Source: Roseovarius sp. W115 (GTDB lineage: Bacteria > Pseudomonadota > Alphaproteobacteria > Rhodobacterales > Rhodobacteraceae). Taken from it: a stretch of DNA of 64,000 bases. Both the position numbers and the translations under genes were made by a program. The notes beneath the pieces are model-generated. The model searched no databases. It saw only the letters and a list, made by a program, of their open reading frames with translations, and was not told where the DNA came from. Below, piece after piece: positions 1 through 8,096 of the stretch (position 1 is the first letter of the stretch; each line of letters begins with the position of its first letter). Location of the stretch: the NCBI RefSeq assembly GCF_032842945.2, contig NZ_CP146606.1, positions 2,856,501-2,920,500 on the forward strand. Reading direction: 5' to 3'.

Positions 1-135
1 CCAGTGATCCCAGATGTCACCATTACGTGTCACAGTTGCCGGCCCGATCCTCAGTCTGTCACGTATCGAGGCCCACAGCCGATCATTGGCCGCCTGCAAT
101 TCAGGGCGGTCATACATCGGCAGGCTGGCGATCAT
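1..135 (-). CDS. PhnD-like phosphate/phosphonate ABC transporter substrate-binding protein (N-terminal part, cut by window edge)
   Basis: Only the first 45 codons are in the window. The reading frame opens with MIASLPMYDRPELQAAND and continues through RLWASIRDRLR and TVTRNGDIWDHW to the edge. This opening is what I know from the small PhnD-like periplasmic-binding-fold family common in Rhodobacterales; no signal peptide is visible, which is also usual for that family. The ATG lies 7 bases after the stop of the upstream TerB-like gene on the same strand, so it is probably the last gene of a co-transcribed set. Function beyond the fold is inference because most of the protein is missing. Confidence 0.55.
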   Translation of the reverse strand, partial: MIASLPMYDRPELQAANDRLWASIRDRLRIGPATVTRNGDIWDHW

Positions 136-141
136 GCGGGT

Positions 142-582
142 TTATCCAGTGTTAGCAACGCGTTGCCGCGCCTTGGCGCTGTCAACGTCATTCACGCCCA
201 AAAGGCTTGCAGCCAGACGAATGAGCGCATCTTCTTCGGCATCGCGGGCGCCGTCGGCAAGGGCAACTTTCCACAGGGCTTCGACCACGCCGATACGGTC
301 GTCATAAGCCACCGCATCCTTGATCGCGCGGGTGAAGCGCACCGTGTCGGGGGCTTCGGATTCCAGCGTTTCAGCTTCACTGCGCAAGGTCCGTGTGTCG
401 GTCGCGCTGAGCGCGTAACGGGTGGAAATGATGCTTTCGATACGTGCCGCCTCGGCGGCGGAGTATTCGCCGTCCGTGCGTGCAAGTCTTACGAGTAAGG
501 CCGAAAGCGCCAAGCGTGCGTCGCTATCGGTCAACGGCTCTGGCTCTGGTGCCACCAGATTCTTGAGAAAATCAGCAAACAT
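142..582 (-). CDS. TerB-family tellurite resistance-like protein (copy 2)
   Basis: A 146-residue acidic, all-helical protein starting MFADFLKNLVAPEPEPLTDSD. It has the TerB-type layout: an N-terminal helix and proline-rich linker, then two helical repeats with the conserved acidic pattern (ALLVRLARTDGEYSAAEA and LWKVALADGARDAEEDALI). TerB domains are thought to bind metal or mediate envelope-associated complexes; a real role in tellurite resistance is not shown here. An upstream in-frame start (618) would add 12 residues lying outside the family pattern, so the ATG at 582 is preferred. It sits 51 bp downstream of a clear paralogue. Confidence 0.8.
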   Translation of the reverse strand: MFADFLKNLVAPEPEPLTDSDARLALSALLVRLARTDGEYSAAEAARIESIISTRYALSATDTRTLRSEAETLESEAPDTVRFTRAIKDAVAYDDRIGVVEALWKVALADGARDAEEDALIRLAASLLGVNDVDSAKARQRVANTG

Positions 583-633
583 ACAAGGTGATATAGGCGA
601 ATGGTGAGCGTGCGCCAATGGGCGACGTGTGGT

Positions 634-1092
634 TCATCCCATTTGTTGCATCGCTTTCGCTTTGGCCTCGATGCTGTCTTCCTCACTCAGTCCCAGGACG
701 GTTTGCACCTGTGAGATCACATCGATTTCCTGAGACTGAATAGCACCATCCACCAAAACCACTTCCCACAGCGCTTCCAGAGCATCAAGGCGGGCATCAA
801 AGCTCACCATTTGCCGGATGATCTGGGCAAACTTTTCAGTGTCAGGCGCCTCCTTGTCGAGACGTTCGCAGGTGGCGCGCATCTTGGCGGCTTCAATCGG
901 GCCCAGGCCAAAAAGCCGCGTCAGGAGTTTGTCGATCTGGCTGATCTCCGCAAAGGCGTATTCCAGGTCAGACTTGGCCACGCGCACCAGTAGCGTACCG
1001 AGAGCCAGTTTTTCATCTGGTTCCGGGAGCGGTGCAGGTTCGGGCGCGTCGAAGGCGTGTAAAAGACGGTGCAGAAACGATTTCGGGTCCAT
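634..1092 (-). CDS. TerB-family tellurite resistance-like protein (copy 1)
   Basis: A 152-residue helical protein beginning MDPKSFLHRLLHAFDAPEPAP. The same architecture as the downstream neighbour is visible: LGTLLVRVAKSDLEYAFAE aligns with LSALLVRLARTDGEYSAAE, and LEALWEVVLVDGAIQSQE with VEALWKVALADGARDAEE. The two genes are therefore a tandem duplication that has diverged. The stop of the DUF1330 gene lies only a few bases upstream, so the order DUF1330, TerB-like, TerB-like, PhnD-like looks like one minus-strand transcription unit. Role unknown; TerB is a family label, not evidence for tellurite resistance. Confidence 0.82.
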   Translation of the reverse strand: MDPKSFLHRLLHAFDAPEPAPLPEPDEKLALGTLLVRVAKSDLEYAFAEISQIDKLLTRLFGLGPIEAAKMRATCERLDKEAPDTEKFAQIIRQMVSFDARLDALEALWEVVLVDGAIQSQEIDVISQVQTVLGLSEEDSIEAKAKAMQQMG

Positions 1093-1098
1093 ATTTGT

Positions 1099-1392
1099 TT
1101 ATCCGCTATACCCTTTGACAATGACGAGATCACCGGTCGAGACCGGATCGCGCAAAGCCTTGGCGTCCTGATAGATTTTAGAGTTATAGCATGCCAGAGC
1201 CGCCTTGTAGGTAGGAAACTCGATGACAACCGTGCGCGCCCGCGCGTCACCTTCGCGCAGCTCGCGCGCGCCGCCACGCACCAAAAAGCGCCCCTCAAAC
1301 TCTGTAAAAGCCGCAGCATTTGCGGCTTTGTAGGCCTCATATCCTTGTGGGTCGTCCACATCCACATGCGCGACCCAATATCCCTTTGCCAT
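1099..1392 (-). CDS. DUF1330 domain-containing protein
   Basis: A 97-residue protein (MAKGYWVAHVDVDDPQGYEA...) with the DUF1330 signature: an N-terminal beta strand followed by Y-x-x-Y-x-x-A-N, a central FLVRGG turn, the charged strand RTVVIEFPTYKAALACY, and a C-terminal DLVIVKGY. The family adopts a dimeric ferredoxin-like fold (dimeric alpha/beta barrel superfamily); its reaction is not known. The start is fixed by a strong ribosome binding site, GGGAGG, six bases before the ATG at 1392; an upstream in-frame ATG at 1440 has no such site. First gene of the minus-strand group that continues into the TerB-like pair. Confidence 0.88.
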   Translation of the reverse strand: MAKGYWVAHVDVDDPQGYEAYKAANAAAFTEFEGRFLVRGGARELREGDARARTVVIEFPTYKAALACYNSKIYQDAKALRDPVSTGDLVIVKGYSG

Positions 1393-1558
1393 ACTGTCCT
1401 CCCAGTGCGTGGTTTTGCGCAATTCTGCTTTAGGAAACACAGCATTGCAAACATCGTTGCGAATGTCTCAATCGCGTCACATTTGCACCGCAGAAAGAGC
1501 GCTTTCCAAGCCGATAAATTGGGCTCAGGACGCGTGACTTTTGTAGATGTGAGGCAAG

Positions 1559-2206
1559 ATGCCAGCAGAGGCAACTTTCAAGGACTTTAACTGGTCCATA
1601 GGCACACAGGATGAGCAACTTGAACTGGCCCAGACAGGGACAGATGATGAGCTGCGTGCGTTGGCCATGGCCTATGATTGGCGGGCGCATCCCGAGGTTG
1701 TTTTAAGCTGGATCATGGCGCAGAAATGCATTGATCTTGGCTCAGCCATCACCGCGTTTCTCAATGGCGAACCAGAGCGGTTCAACTATATGCCAAAACG
1801 TGATGTTCCGGACCGTTGGAAATCCACAGCGCGGCTTCTGGACAACATTTGTCTGCGAGTGAACTCTGGTTTCTACCTTGCCTGGCCGGACCGCGATGTG
1901 CTGGACCGCCGTCGTTTGGACCGCTGGCTGATTGCACAAGCCAAGGACCGCGAAGACAACCGTCAGGGGCGGTTTGTTCTGGATGAGGCGATTATCGCCT
2001 CGCTAACAAAAAACGAGCTGCGCCTGGATCGCGAACATGAGACGGCTGTCTATGCCGAAAGCCAAAGTCTGTTGCGCGACCTTCTCAGCCCGGTGATGGA
2101 ACTGGGCGTGTCGCGTCGCATGCTGCGGTATTTGCCCGAAGAAGAAACCGAAGAGCGCGACTTGCGCAAACCGGTGCCGCGCAAGCGGCTGTCCAAGGGG
2201 CGGTAG
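1559..2206 (+). CDS. DUF4274-like protein of unknown function
   Basis: A 215-residue soluble protein. Residues about 28-75 (LRALAMAYDWRAHPEVVLSW and following, up to FNYM) resemble the DUF4274 pattern, in which a helical segment with a WxxHPEV-like turn is followed by a cysteine and D-x-G-x-A motif. The C-terminal third is very rich in arginine and glutamate (charged pairs, RKPVPRKRLSKGR at the end), which suggests nucleic-acid or protein binding but is only inference. It is convergent with pyrG: the stop codons are 6 bp apart and no terminator hairpin separates them. The family assignment is from memory of the pattern and is moderate only. Confidence 0.65.
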   Translation: MPAEATFKDFNWSIGTQDEQLELAQTGTDDELRALAMAYDWRAHPEVVLSWIMAQKCIDLGSAITAFLNGEPERFNYMPKRDVPDRWKSTARLLDNICLRVNSGFYLAWPDRDVLDRRRLDRWLIAQAKDREDNRQGRFVLDEAIIASLTKNELRLDREHETAVYAESQSLLRDLLSPVMELGVSRRMLRYLPEEETEERDLRKPVPRKRLSKGR

Positions 2207-2212
2207 ACGATC

Positions 2213-3856
2213 TTAGACCAGCCGAGAAGTCTCCAACGCCGCGCGCACGAAGTCAGCAAAGAGCGGATGCGGGGCGAAGGGTTTCGATTTCAGCTCGGGG
2301 TGGAATTGCACGCCGATGAACCAGGGGTGGTCCTCCCATTCCACGATTTCCGGCAGGCGACCGTCGGGTGACATGCCGGAAAAGGTCAGGCCGCATTTCT
2401 CCAGCTTTTCGCGGTACTTGGTATCGACCTCGTAGCGGTGACGATGGCGTTCATCGATGGCCAGGCTGTCGTAGACCTGTGCCACCTTTGATCCTTCCTT
2501 CAGCACCGCGTCATAGGCCCCAAGCCGCATGGTGCCGCCTTTGTCGTCGGTCACATTGCGTTTGACCTTTTCGTTGCCCTGCACCCATTCCTTGAGGTGA
2601 TAGACCACTGGCGTAAAGCGTTTCTTGCCGGCCTCGTGGTCAAACTCTTCGGACCCGGCGTCTTTGAGACCCGCCAAGTTGCGCGCGGCCTCGATCACGG
2701 CCATTTGCATCCCCAGACAAATGCCCAGATAGGGAATTTTGCGTTCGCGCGCGAATTGCGCGGCCTTGATCTTGCCCTCGGTGCCGCGCTCACCAAAGCC
2801 GCCGGGCACAAGGATTGCGTGGAAGCCTTCGAGATGCGGGGCAGGGTCTTCGGTATCGAAGATTTCGGCATCGACCCATTCAACGTTGACCTTCACGCGG
2901 TTGGCCATGCCGCCATGGGTGAGCGCCTCTTTGATCGACTTATAGGCATCCTCAAGCTGCGTGTATTTGCCAACGATGGCCACATTGACCGCGCCATCGG
3001 TGTTGTGGATGCGGTCCACCACATCCTGCCAGGTGCTGAGGTCGGGACGCGGGGCAGGGGAAATGTTGAACGCATCCAGCACGGCCTGATCCAGACCTTC
3101 GCGATGGTAGGCCAGCGGTGCCTCGTAGATCGAGGTGAGGTCATAGGCCGCGACGACAGATTCTTTGCGCACGTTACAGAAAAGCGCGATTTTCTCGCGT
3201 TCTTTGTCGGGGATCGGTTGTTCCGAGCGGCAGACCAGAATATCGGGCGCGATGCCGATGGATTGCAATTCCTTGACCGAGTGCTGTGTCGGCTTGGTTT
3301 TCAACTCACCCGAGGCTGCCAGATAGGGCAGAAGTGTGAGATGCATGAAAATGCATTCGCCGCGGGGGCGGTCATGGCTGAATTGGCGGATGGCCTCAAA
3401 GAAGGGCAGACCCTCGATATCGCCAACGGTGCCACCGATTTCGCAGAGCATGAAATCGACCTCATCATCGCCGATCTCGATGAATTTCTTGATCTCATTG
3501 GTGACGTGGGGGACGACCTGAATGGTTTTACCAAGGTAATCGCCGCGCCGCTCACGTTCGAGCACGTTGGAGTAGATACGCCCCGAACTGACCGAATCCG
3601 TCATCCGCGCGGGCACACCGGTGAAACGCTCGTAATGGCCCAGATCGAGGTCTGTTTCGGCCCCGTCGTCGGTGACGAATACCTCTCCATGCTCAAAGGG
3701 CGACATCGTGCCGGGATCGACGTTGAGGTAAGGGTCAAGTTTGCGCAGCCGTACGGAAAAGCCTCGGGCCTGTAGTAAGGCACCCAGAGCCGCCGAGGCC
3801 AACCCTTTGCCCAGTGAGGAGACAACACCACCTGTAATGAAAACGTAACGAGCCAT
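2213..3856 (-). CDS. pyrG: CTP synthase
   Basis: 547 residues, the usual length. It makes CTP from UTP, ATP and glutamine-derived ammonia in the cytoplasm. The N-terminal synthetase domain (about 1-265) carries the P-loop SSLGKG (13-18) and the [20 protein letters not shown] block; the C-terminal class I glutamine amidotransferase domain (about 290-545) has the nucleophile Cys380 in GICLGMQ and the His519/Glu521 pair in QFHPE, so the glutamine-hydrolysing triad is complete. It lies downstream of secG on the same strand, a frequent arrangement in Rhodobacterales, with a hairpin between the two genes. Confidence 0.98.
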   Translation of the reverse strand: MARYVFITGGVVSSLGKGLASAALGALLQARGFSVRLRKLDPYLNVDPGTMSPFEHGEVFVTDDGAETDLDLGHYERFTGVPARMTDSVSSGRIYSNVLERERRGDYLGKTIQVVPHVTNEIKKFIEIGDDEVDFMLCEIGGTVGDIEGLPFFEAIRQFSHDRPRGECIFMHLTLLPYLAASGELKTKPTQHSVKELQSIGIAPDILVCRSEQPIPDKEREKIALFCNVRKESVVAAYDLTSIYEAPLAYHREGLDQAVLDAFNISPAPRPDLSTWQDVVDRIHNTDGAVNVAIVGKYTQLEDAYKSIKEALTHGGMANRVKVNVEWVDAEIFDTEDPAPHLEGFHAILVPGGFGERGTEGKIKAAQFARERKIPYLGICLGMQMAVIEAARNLAGLKDAGSEEFDHEAGKKRFTPVVYHLKEWVQGNEKVKRNVTDDKGGTMRLGAYDAVLKEGSKVAQVYDSLAIDERHRHRYEVDTKYREKLEKCGLTFSGMSPDGRLPEIVEWEDHPWFIGVQFHPELKSKPFAPHPLFADFVRAALETSRLV

Positions 3857-4007
3857 GGTCTGGCGTCTCTACCCCCCGTGTATTTTGGCTGACAGCGCCT
3901 GATGAACGCCCGTTTTCAGGGCTGTTTTTGAGGCTCGAAATGTCCTGGAAAGACCGCAAACCCACGGGACTAAACCCATAAAGGATTCGTTTGATATGCG
4001 CAAGCAA

Positions 4008-4028
4008 ACCGCAACATGATGTTGCGGT
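4008..4028 (-). terminator. Hairpin between secG and pyrG, probable terminator or attenuator
   Basis: ACCGCAACAT and its exact reverse complement ATGTTGCGGT (10-bp arms, one-base gap) start 36 bases after the secG stop. Read on the minus strand the stem is followed by TTTGCTTG, a weak T tract; on the plus strand it is followed by CTTTTTGG, a better one. As both flanking genes are on the minus strand, partial termination after secG is the likely job, with protection of pyrG from antisense transcription as a second possibility. Confidence 0.5.
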
Positions 4029-4063
4029 CTTTTTGGACCTGTCTACCGATTGTGGTGTTTTGC

Positions 4064-4432
4064 CTATTCAGCCAACGGCACCAGAGGTGCGTCATCATCC
4101 AGTGAAGGCGGCAAGAGACCTTCGCCTGTCGTCGGCAGACCCGGCACCGAGGACCCGGCGTCGCTGGCGGGCGCATCTGTGATCCGGTCAAGCACCGAAC
4201 TGCCGCCGGAATTCTGCGCTGCGATCACGGTCAGAACCAGCGTGGTGCAGAAAATCGAGATGCCCAGGACCCAGGTCAGCTTGCCCATGGCCGTGGCCGC
4301 AGCACGGCCCGTGGAGACGTTGCCGCCCCCGCCGCCCATGCCCAGACCGCCGCCTTCGGAGCGTTGCAAAAGCACAACCGCAATCAGCGCAAGCGCCAGC
4401 AGAAGGTGGATAAGCAGAATGACATTTTCCAT
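4064..4432 (-). CDS. secG: Preprotein translocase subunit SecG
   Basis: 122 residues with two hydrophobic segments, residues about 3-21 (VILLIHLLLALALIAVVLLQ) and about 53-73 (WVLGISIFCTTLVLTVIAAQ), separated by the glycine-rich cytosolic loop (SEGGGLGMGGGGG) that is diagnostic of SecG. It is the small subunit of the SecYEG inner-membrane channel and assists SecA-driven export. The C-terminal tail after the second segment is rich in Ser, Asp and Pro, as in other Rhodobacterales. It is followed by pyrG in the same orientation. Confidence 0.95.
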   Translation of the reverse strand: MENVILLIHLLLALALIAVVLLQRSEGGGLGMGGGGGNVSTGRAAATAMGKLTWVLGISIFCTTLVLTVIAAQNSGGSSVLDRITDAPASDAGSSVPGLPTTGEGLLPPSLDDDAPLVPLAE

Positions 4433-4658
4433 GGATCGGCCCTTTGGGTCTCGGATGAGCGGTATCTAAGCAATAAGTGCACGTCCTGCAACCCGGTGTT
4501 TGGCGGATTGAGGGAGGTGTGTTTGAGGCGTGGAGTTTTTCTACAGTGAGCCGATTGAACCCAAGAATAAAGCCGTCTTGGTAACGGGGCGAAGCGTGGT
4601 TGAAGATATGTCAGGAACTGCGATCACAAGTCGTGTCCATACGCCCCCGATGGTCCCA

Positions 4659-5327
4659 TCACTGTACCAGCAAATGCAGTCTGCGCGCGCTTGTGTCGAG
4701 AATAGCCAGAAGCAGTATGCTTTCAGCGGGCTTTTGACCGACAGAGTTACAGGATAGGACCTTTTGCGGTGTGTCAGTCTGGTTTGGATCAAGGTGCACA
4801 AGGGCACAGAGATATGACCCCGACATCCCCTTTTCATCCGGCCAATTGCGGCTTGAATAATGTCCGCGCGCAGGCAGATACCCGCTTGACGCAGCCCGCC
4901 GTGGCAGCGGTTTCCAGTCCAGAGCGCCGTCGGCAATTTCGAACTGGTCAATTGTCCAGACACCAAGATCCGTTGCCAGTGAATCGAGCCTGTACCGAAA
5001 GGCCGCACCCTCAAGCGAAACAGGCAACGGATCGGATGCCGTGACCGTGTAGACCGCTTCGATTTCCTGGACGCGCGTACCTTTGGTGGCTTTTCGATAG
5101 AAAAGAACTTCCTGACTGTCGGACGCAACCGGAAAGACCGAAAGCAGCAAGACCCGAGCCTCGCGTTCTGCCTTGGCCTCGAAAAAGACAAAGGCCATGG
5201 CTGCCACCAGAACGACAAGCACTGTTGCAACAAACTGTTTGGCGTTTTTCAACCGCCCCGACTTCCAAAAGAAGAACGCAACGACAAGCGTAGAGGCAGT
5301 CATCATGAAAAGCGTGGTCATCGTCAT
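4659..5327 (-). CDS. Membrane-anchored protein of unknown function
   Basis: 222 residues. Two N-terminal transmembrane segments (about 3-21 and 30-50) are followed by a roughly 170-residue extracytoplasmic region with alternating hydrophobic residues typical of a beta-rich domain. The start is supported by an AAAGG-type ribosome binding site just upstream of the ATG at 5327. I recognise no family. The next gene upstream (5351-5710) also encodes a small membrane protein on the same strand, 23 bp away, so the two are probably co-transcribed and may act together at the membrane. Confidence 0.65.
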   Translation of the reverse strand: MTMTTLFMMTASTLVVAFFFWKSGRLKNAKQFVATVLVVLVAAMAFVFFEAKAEREARVLLLSVFPVASDSQEVLFYRKATKGTRVQEIEAVYTVTASDPLPVSLEGAAFRYRLDSLATDLGVWTIDQFEIADGALDWKPLPRRAASSGYLPARGHYSSRNWPDEKGMSGSYLCALVHLDPNQTDTPQKVLSCNSVGQKPAESILLLAILDTSARRLHLLVQ

Positions 5328-5350
5328 GCCCTGACCTTTAACAGATTAAG

Positions 5351-5710
5351 TCAAAAAACCGGAACGCCGAAAAGATAGAACCATGGCGCGAAAAGCACTT
5401 TCAGATAGTCCGTGTTCTGTCCGCCCATGCTGGCGGCGGCATCGCCCCAACGCGATATGCCAAAGGAGCAGCCCAGCCACATGATGCTAAAATACTGCCA
5501 TTTTTCCATAAGCTTGCCGCCAAGTGTGCTGGCCTCCAATCGACCAGCAGCGGCCAGAGGCACGAAGACCAAAGGTGCGAAATTGGCGACAATCGCGAAG
5601 AGGGCGTAGATTGCAATCGGGAACACAACCAGCGCGCTGATGAAATTGACCGTGGGAATGGCGAGGATCACGGCAGTAACGATGGCGATGTTGCGTTTTC
5701 TTCTGTTCAC
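5351..5710 (-). CDS. Small integral membrane protein of unknown function
   Basis: 119 residues with a basic N-terminus (MNRRKRN) and three predicted membrane segments: about 9-29, 32-55 and a C-terminal aromatic-rich segment near 100-117 (LFAPWFYLFGVPVF). Positively charged residues at the start place the N-terminus in the cytoplasm. No motif for transport or catalysis is visible and no family is recognised. It directly precedes the membrane-anchored protein at 4659-5327 on the same strand. Confidence 0.6.
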   Translation of the reverse strand: MNRRKRNIAIVTAVILAIPTVNFISALVVFPIAIYALFAIVANFAPLVFVPLAAAGRLEASTLGGKLMEKWQYFSIMWLGCSFGISRWGDAAASMGGQNTDYLKVLFAPWFYLFGVPVF

Positions 5711-5812
5711 AGTATGACCGGTTCGTTAAATCAACACGCCGTTTAGCCGAAACACTGCCTGACGCCAGACCATTCTAGGGATGTAAAAACGGCGACGGCA
5801 ACCGCCGTCTCC

Positions 5813-6211
5813 TTATTCATCCACGTCATCCATATCCGCCTGACCGCTCAGACGACGGCGGACGTGGCTCCAGCTTAGCCCGATGCCCAGCACCAGGGAG
5901 AGCGCAATGAGACCAAGCCACAAGTTGGCTGTAGGGTTGTCGAGGTTGATCCAGCCGAAATCGACCAGCACCCAGATGAGGGCCGCGGCAATGGCCAGCA
6001 CCAATCCCATGCCGAACCCCCCGATAGAGCGCAAAGTGGCGCGTAGATAGATGATGTAGCCCACCAGAAGGATCAGGCCCAGAAGCACCGCGACAGGCAT
6101 CTGGTCGCCCCAGTTTGCCCGAACCCAACGGACGTAATTCCACTCTGTCGGGTTGAAGGTGGCTGCCAATAAAACAAACGCCACCCCCCATCTTGCCAAG
6201 AACCCTGCCAT
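5813..6211 (-). CDS. DUF6524 family membrane protein
   Basis: 132 residues. It opens with [20 protein letters not shown] and then PTEWNYVRW, a pattern I associate with a small Rhodobacteraceae membrane-protein family now called DUF6524. Four hydrophobic segments are visible (about 6-20, 39-57, 66-86, 94-112), ending in a charged cytosolic tail ([15 protein letters not shown]). The start at 6211 has an AAAGGAG ribosome binding site at good spacing; a longer in-frame start at 6271 does not. It is divergent from purA, with a 151-bp shared upstream region. Function unknown. Confidence 0.75.
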   Translation of the reverse strand: MAGFLARWGVAFVLLAATFNPTEWNYVRWVRANWGDQMPVAVLLGLILLVGYIIYLRATLRSIGGFGMGLVLAIAAALIWVLVDFGWINLDNPTANLWLGLIALSLVLGIGLSWSHVRRRLSGQADMDDVDE

Positions 6212-6362
6212 GTCTGCTCCTTTTGCGTTTTGCGCGCAGAGTGCCAAGGGGCATGGCCTCTGTCCAGCCATTGTGCCGCGCCATGCGCCTGAAATTCCGG
6301 TTTCCCCCGCCTTGGCCTCTCGCTATACCGGCGCGGGGTTCACCGAAACCAGAGGGGTCTTC

Positions 6363-7658
6363 ATGGCGAATGTTGTGGTTGTCGGCGCTCAGTGGGGCGA
6401 CGAAGGAAAAGGCAAGATTGTCGATTGGCTTTCGGAGCGTGCCGATGTGATCGCGCGGTTTCAGGGCGGGCATAACGCCGGGCACACGCTGGTCATTGAT
6501 GGCAAGGTCTACAAGCTCAACGCGCTGCCTTCGGGTGTGGTGCGGGGCGGCAAGTTGTCGGTGATTGGCAATGGTGTGGTGCTGGATCCCTGGCATTTGG
6601 TGAATGAAATCGCCACCATTCGCGAGCAGGGGGTCGAGATCAACCCAGAGACGCTGATGATTGCGGAGAACACGCCGCTCATCCTGCCCATCCATGGTGA
6701 GTTGGACCGCGCGCGCGAAGAGGCGGCCAGCAAAGGCACCAAGATCGGCACCACAGGGCGCGGCATTGGTCCGGCCTATGAGGACAAGGTCGGGCGGCGC
6801 TCGGTGCGGGTGGCGGATCTGGCGGATGACGCCACGCTTGAGGCGCGGGTGGACCGGGCGTTGCAGCATCATGATCCGCTGCGCAAGGGGTTGGGGATTG
6901 AGCCCATTGATCGCGACGCGCTTCTGGCACAGCTGCGCGAGATTGCGCCGCAGATTTTGCAATATGCGGCACCGGTCTGGAAGGTGCTCAATGAGAAACG
7001 CAAGGCGGGCAAACGCATCCTCTTTGAAGGGGCGCAAGGCGCGCTTCTGGATATTGATTTTGGCACCTATCCCTTTGTGACCTCGTCCAACGTGATTGCG
7101 GGACAAGCGGCCACGGGTGTCGGTATTGGCCCAGGCTCTATCGACTATGTGTTGGGCATCGTAAAAGCCTATACCACGCGGGTGGGCGAGGGGCCGTTTC
7201 CGTCCGAGCTGGAAGATGAAGACGGCAACCGGCTTGGCACGCGCGGGCATGAATTTGGCACCGTCACAGGCCGCAAACGGCGCTGCGGGTGGTTTGATGC
7301 CGCTTTGGTCCGCCAGACCTGTGCGACTTCGGGGGTGACAGGTATTTCGCTGACCAAGCTCGATGTGCTTGACGGGTTCGAGACGCTGAAGATTTGTGTG
7401 GGCTATGAGCTTGATGGCCAAAAGCTGGATTACCTGCCAACGGCCACAGATCAGCAATGGCGCTGTCGGCCTATCTATGAAGAGATGCCCGGCTGGTCGG
7501 AGACGACTGAGGGCGCGCGCAGCTGGGCCGACCTTCCGGCCAATGCGATCAAATACGTGCGCCGGGTCGAAGAGTTGATCCAATGCCCGGTGGCGCTACT
7601 GTCTACCTCACCGGAACGGGATGACACGATCCTCGTGACCGATCCCTTCGCCGATTGA
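6363..7658 (+). CDS. purA: Adenylosuccinate synthetase
   Basis: 431 residues, normal for the family. It catalyses the GTP-dependent condensation of IMP with aspartate, the first committed step from IMP to AMP. The GTP-binding loop GDEGKGK is at residues 12-18 with the catalytic Asp13, and the second catalytic residue His41 sits in GGHNAGHT (35-42). Further family blocks are [18 protein letters not shown] and [12 protein letters not shown]. The frame is open 210 bp further upstream, but those codons do not look like protein, and the ATG at 6363 preceded by AGAGGGG matches the family start [15 protein letters not shown]. Confidence 0.98.
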   Translation: MANVVVVGAQWGDEGKGKIVDWLSERADVIARFQGGHNAGHTLVIDGKVYKLNALPSGVVRGGKLSVIGNGVVLDPWHLVNEIATIREQGVEINPETLMIAENTPLILPIHGELDRAREEAASKGTKIGTTGRGIGPAYEDKVGRRSVRVADLADDATLEARVDRALQHHDPLRKGLGIEPIDRDALLAQLREIAPQILQYAAPVWKVLNEKRKAGKRILFEGAQGALLDIDFGTYPFVTSSNVIAGQAATGVGIGPGSIDYVLGIVKAYTTRVGEGPFPSELEDEDGNRLGTRGHEFGTVTGRKRRCGWFDAALVRQTCATSGVTGISLTKLDVLDGFETLKICVGYELDGQKLDYLPTATDQQWRCRPIYEEMPGWSETTEGARSWADLPANAIKYVRRVEELIQCPVALLSTSPERDDTILVTDPFAD

Positions 7659-7667
7659 GGAGCCGTC

Positions 7668-7904
7668 ATGGCACTGCCTTACAAAACCCGCCGCAAGCTG
7701 TCGCTGCTGATCCTGCTCATCGCGCTGCCGCTTTACATCGTGGTGGCGGTGAACCTGACGGATTGGTTGCGCGCGCAGTTCGAGGTCGGGTTTTTGACGG
7801 AACTGGCGGTGTTTGTGGTGCTGGGTATCATCTGGATTGTGCCGTTGAAGTCCGTGTTCCTTGGCGTGGGACAGGCGGACCCGGATGCTCAGGACGACCA
7901 TTAG
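7668..7904 (+). CDS. DUF2842 domain-containing small membrane protein
   Basis: 78 residues with two membrane segments (about 9-28 and 43-64) and a short charged N-terminus YKTRRKL, matching the DUF2842 pattern of alphaproteobacteria. It begins 9 bp after the purA stop, with a GAGG ribosome binding site overlapping the purA terminus, so it is translated from the purA message. Function unknown; the conserved purA linkage is likely transcriptional convenience. Confidence 0.88.
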   Translation: MALPYKTRRKLSLLILLIALPLYIVVAVNLTDWLRAQFEVGFLTELAVFVVLGIIWIVPLKSVFLGVGQADPDAQDDH

Positions 7905-7934
7905 AGGGCGAGATGTCTTGAAAAGACATTGGAC

Positions 7935-8063
7935 CTAAAACTTCAAACGTTCGTAAGCCTCCGTCCCGATGGCCGGGACCTGTCCCTCAAAGTTCAGAGC
8001 TTTTACCACCTCACAGTCATGCACATTGAGGTGAAACCGGGCTGGCAGCCGCTTCAAACTCAC
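7935..8063 (-). CDS. Possible small protein (42 residues), uncertain
   Basis: A short minus-strand frame from a GTG at 8063 gives VSLKRLPARFHLNVHDCEVV and ends AIGTEAYERLKF. The composition looks protein-like (mixed hydrophobic and charged residues, G/C-biased third positions), unlike random shadows. It is divergent from the DUF3179 gene, with 33 bp between the two starts. No family is recognised; it could also be the C-terminal remnant of a lost gene. Treat as a candidate only. Confidence 0.3.
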   Translation of the reverse strand: MSLKRLPARFHLNVHDCEVVKALNFEGQVPAIGTEAYERLKF

Positions 8064-8096
8064 GTACAGTTTTGGTCCTGATTGAAGGGGATTTCT

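Noticed and set aside
2597..3775. 392-codon open frame opposite pyrG
   Set aside because: It is fully antisense to the certain CTP synthase gene, with no protein-like motifs; long antisense frames are normal in GC-rich genes.
5826..7583. 585-codon open frame opposite purA
   Set aside because: Shadow of purA: rich in Arg, Pro and His, no family pattern, and it would also cross the DUF6524 gene.
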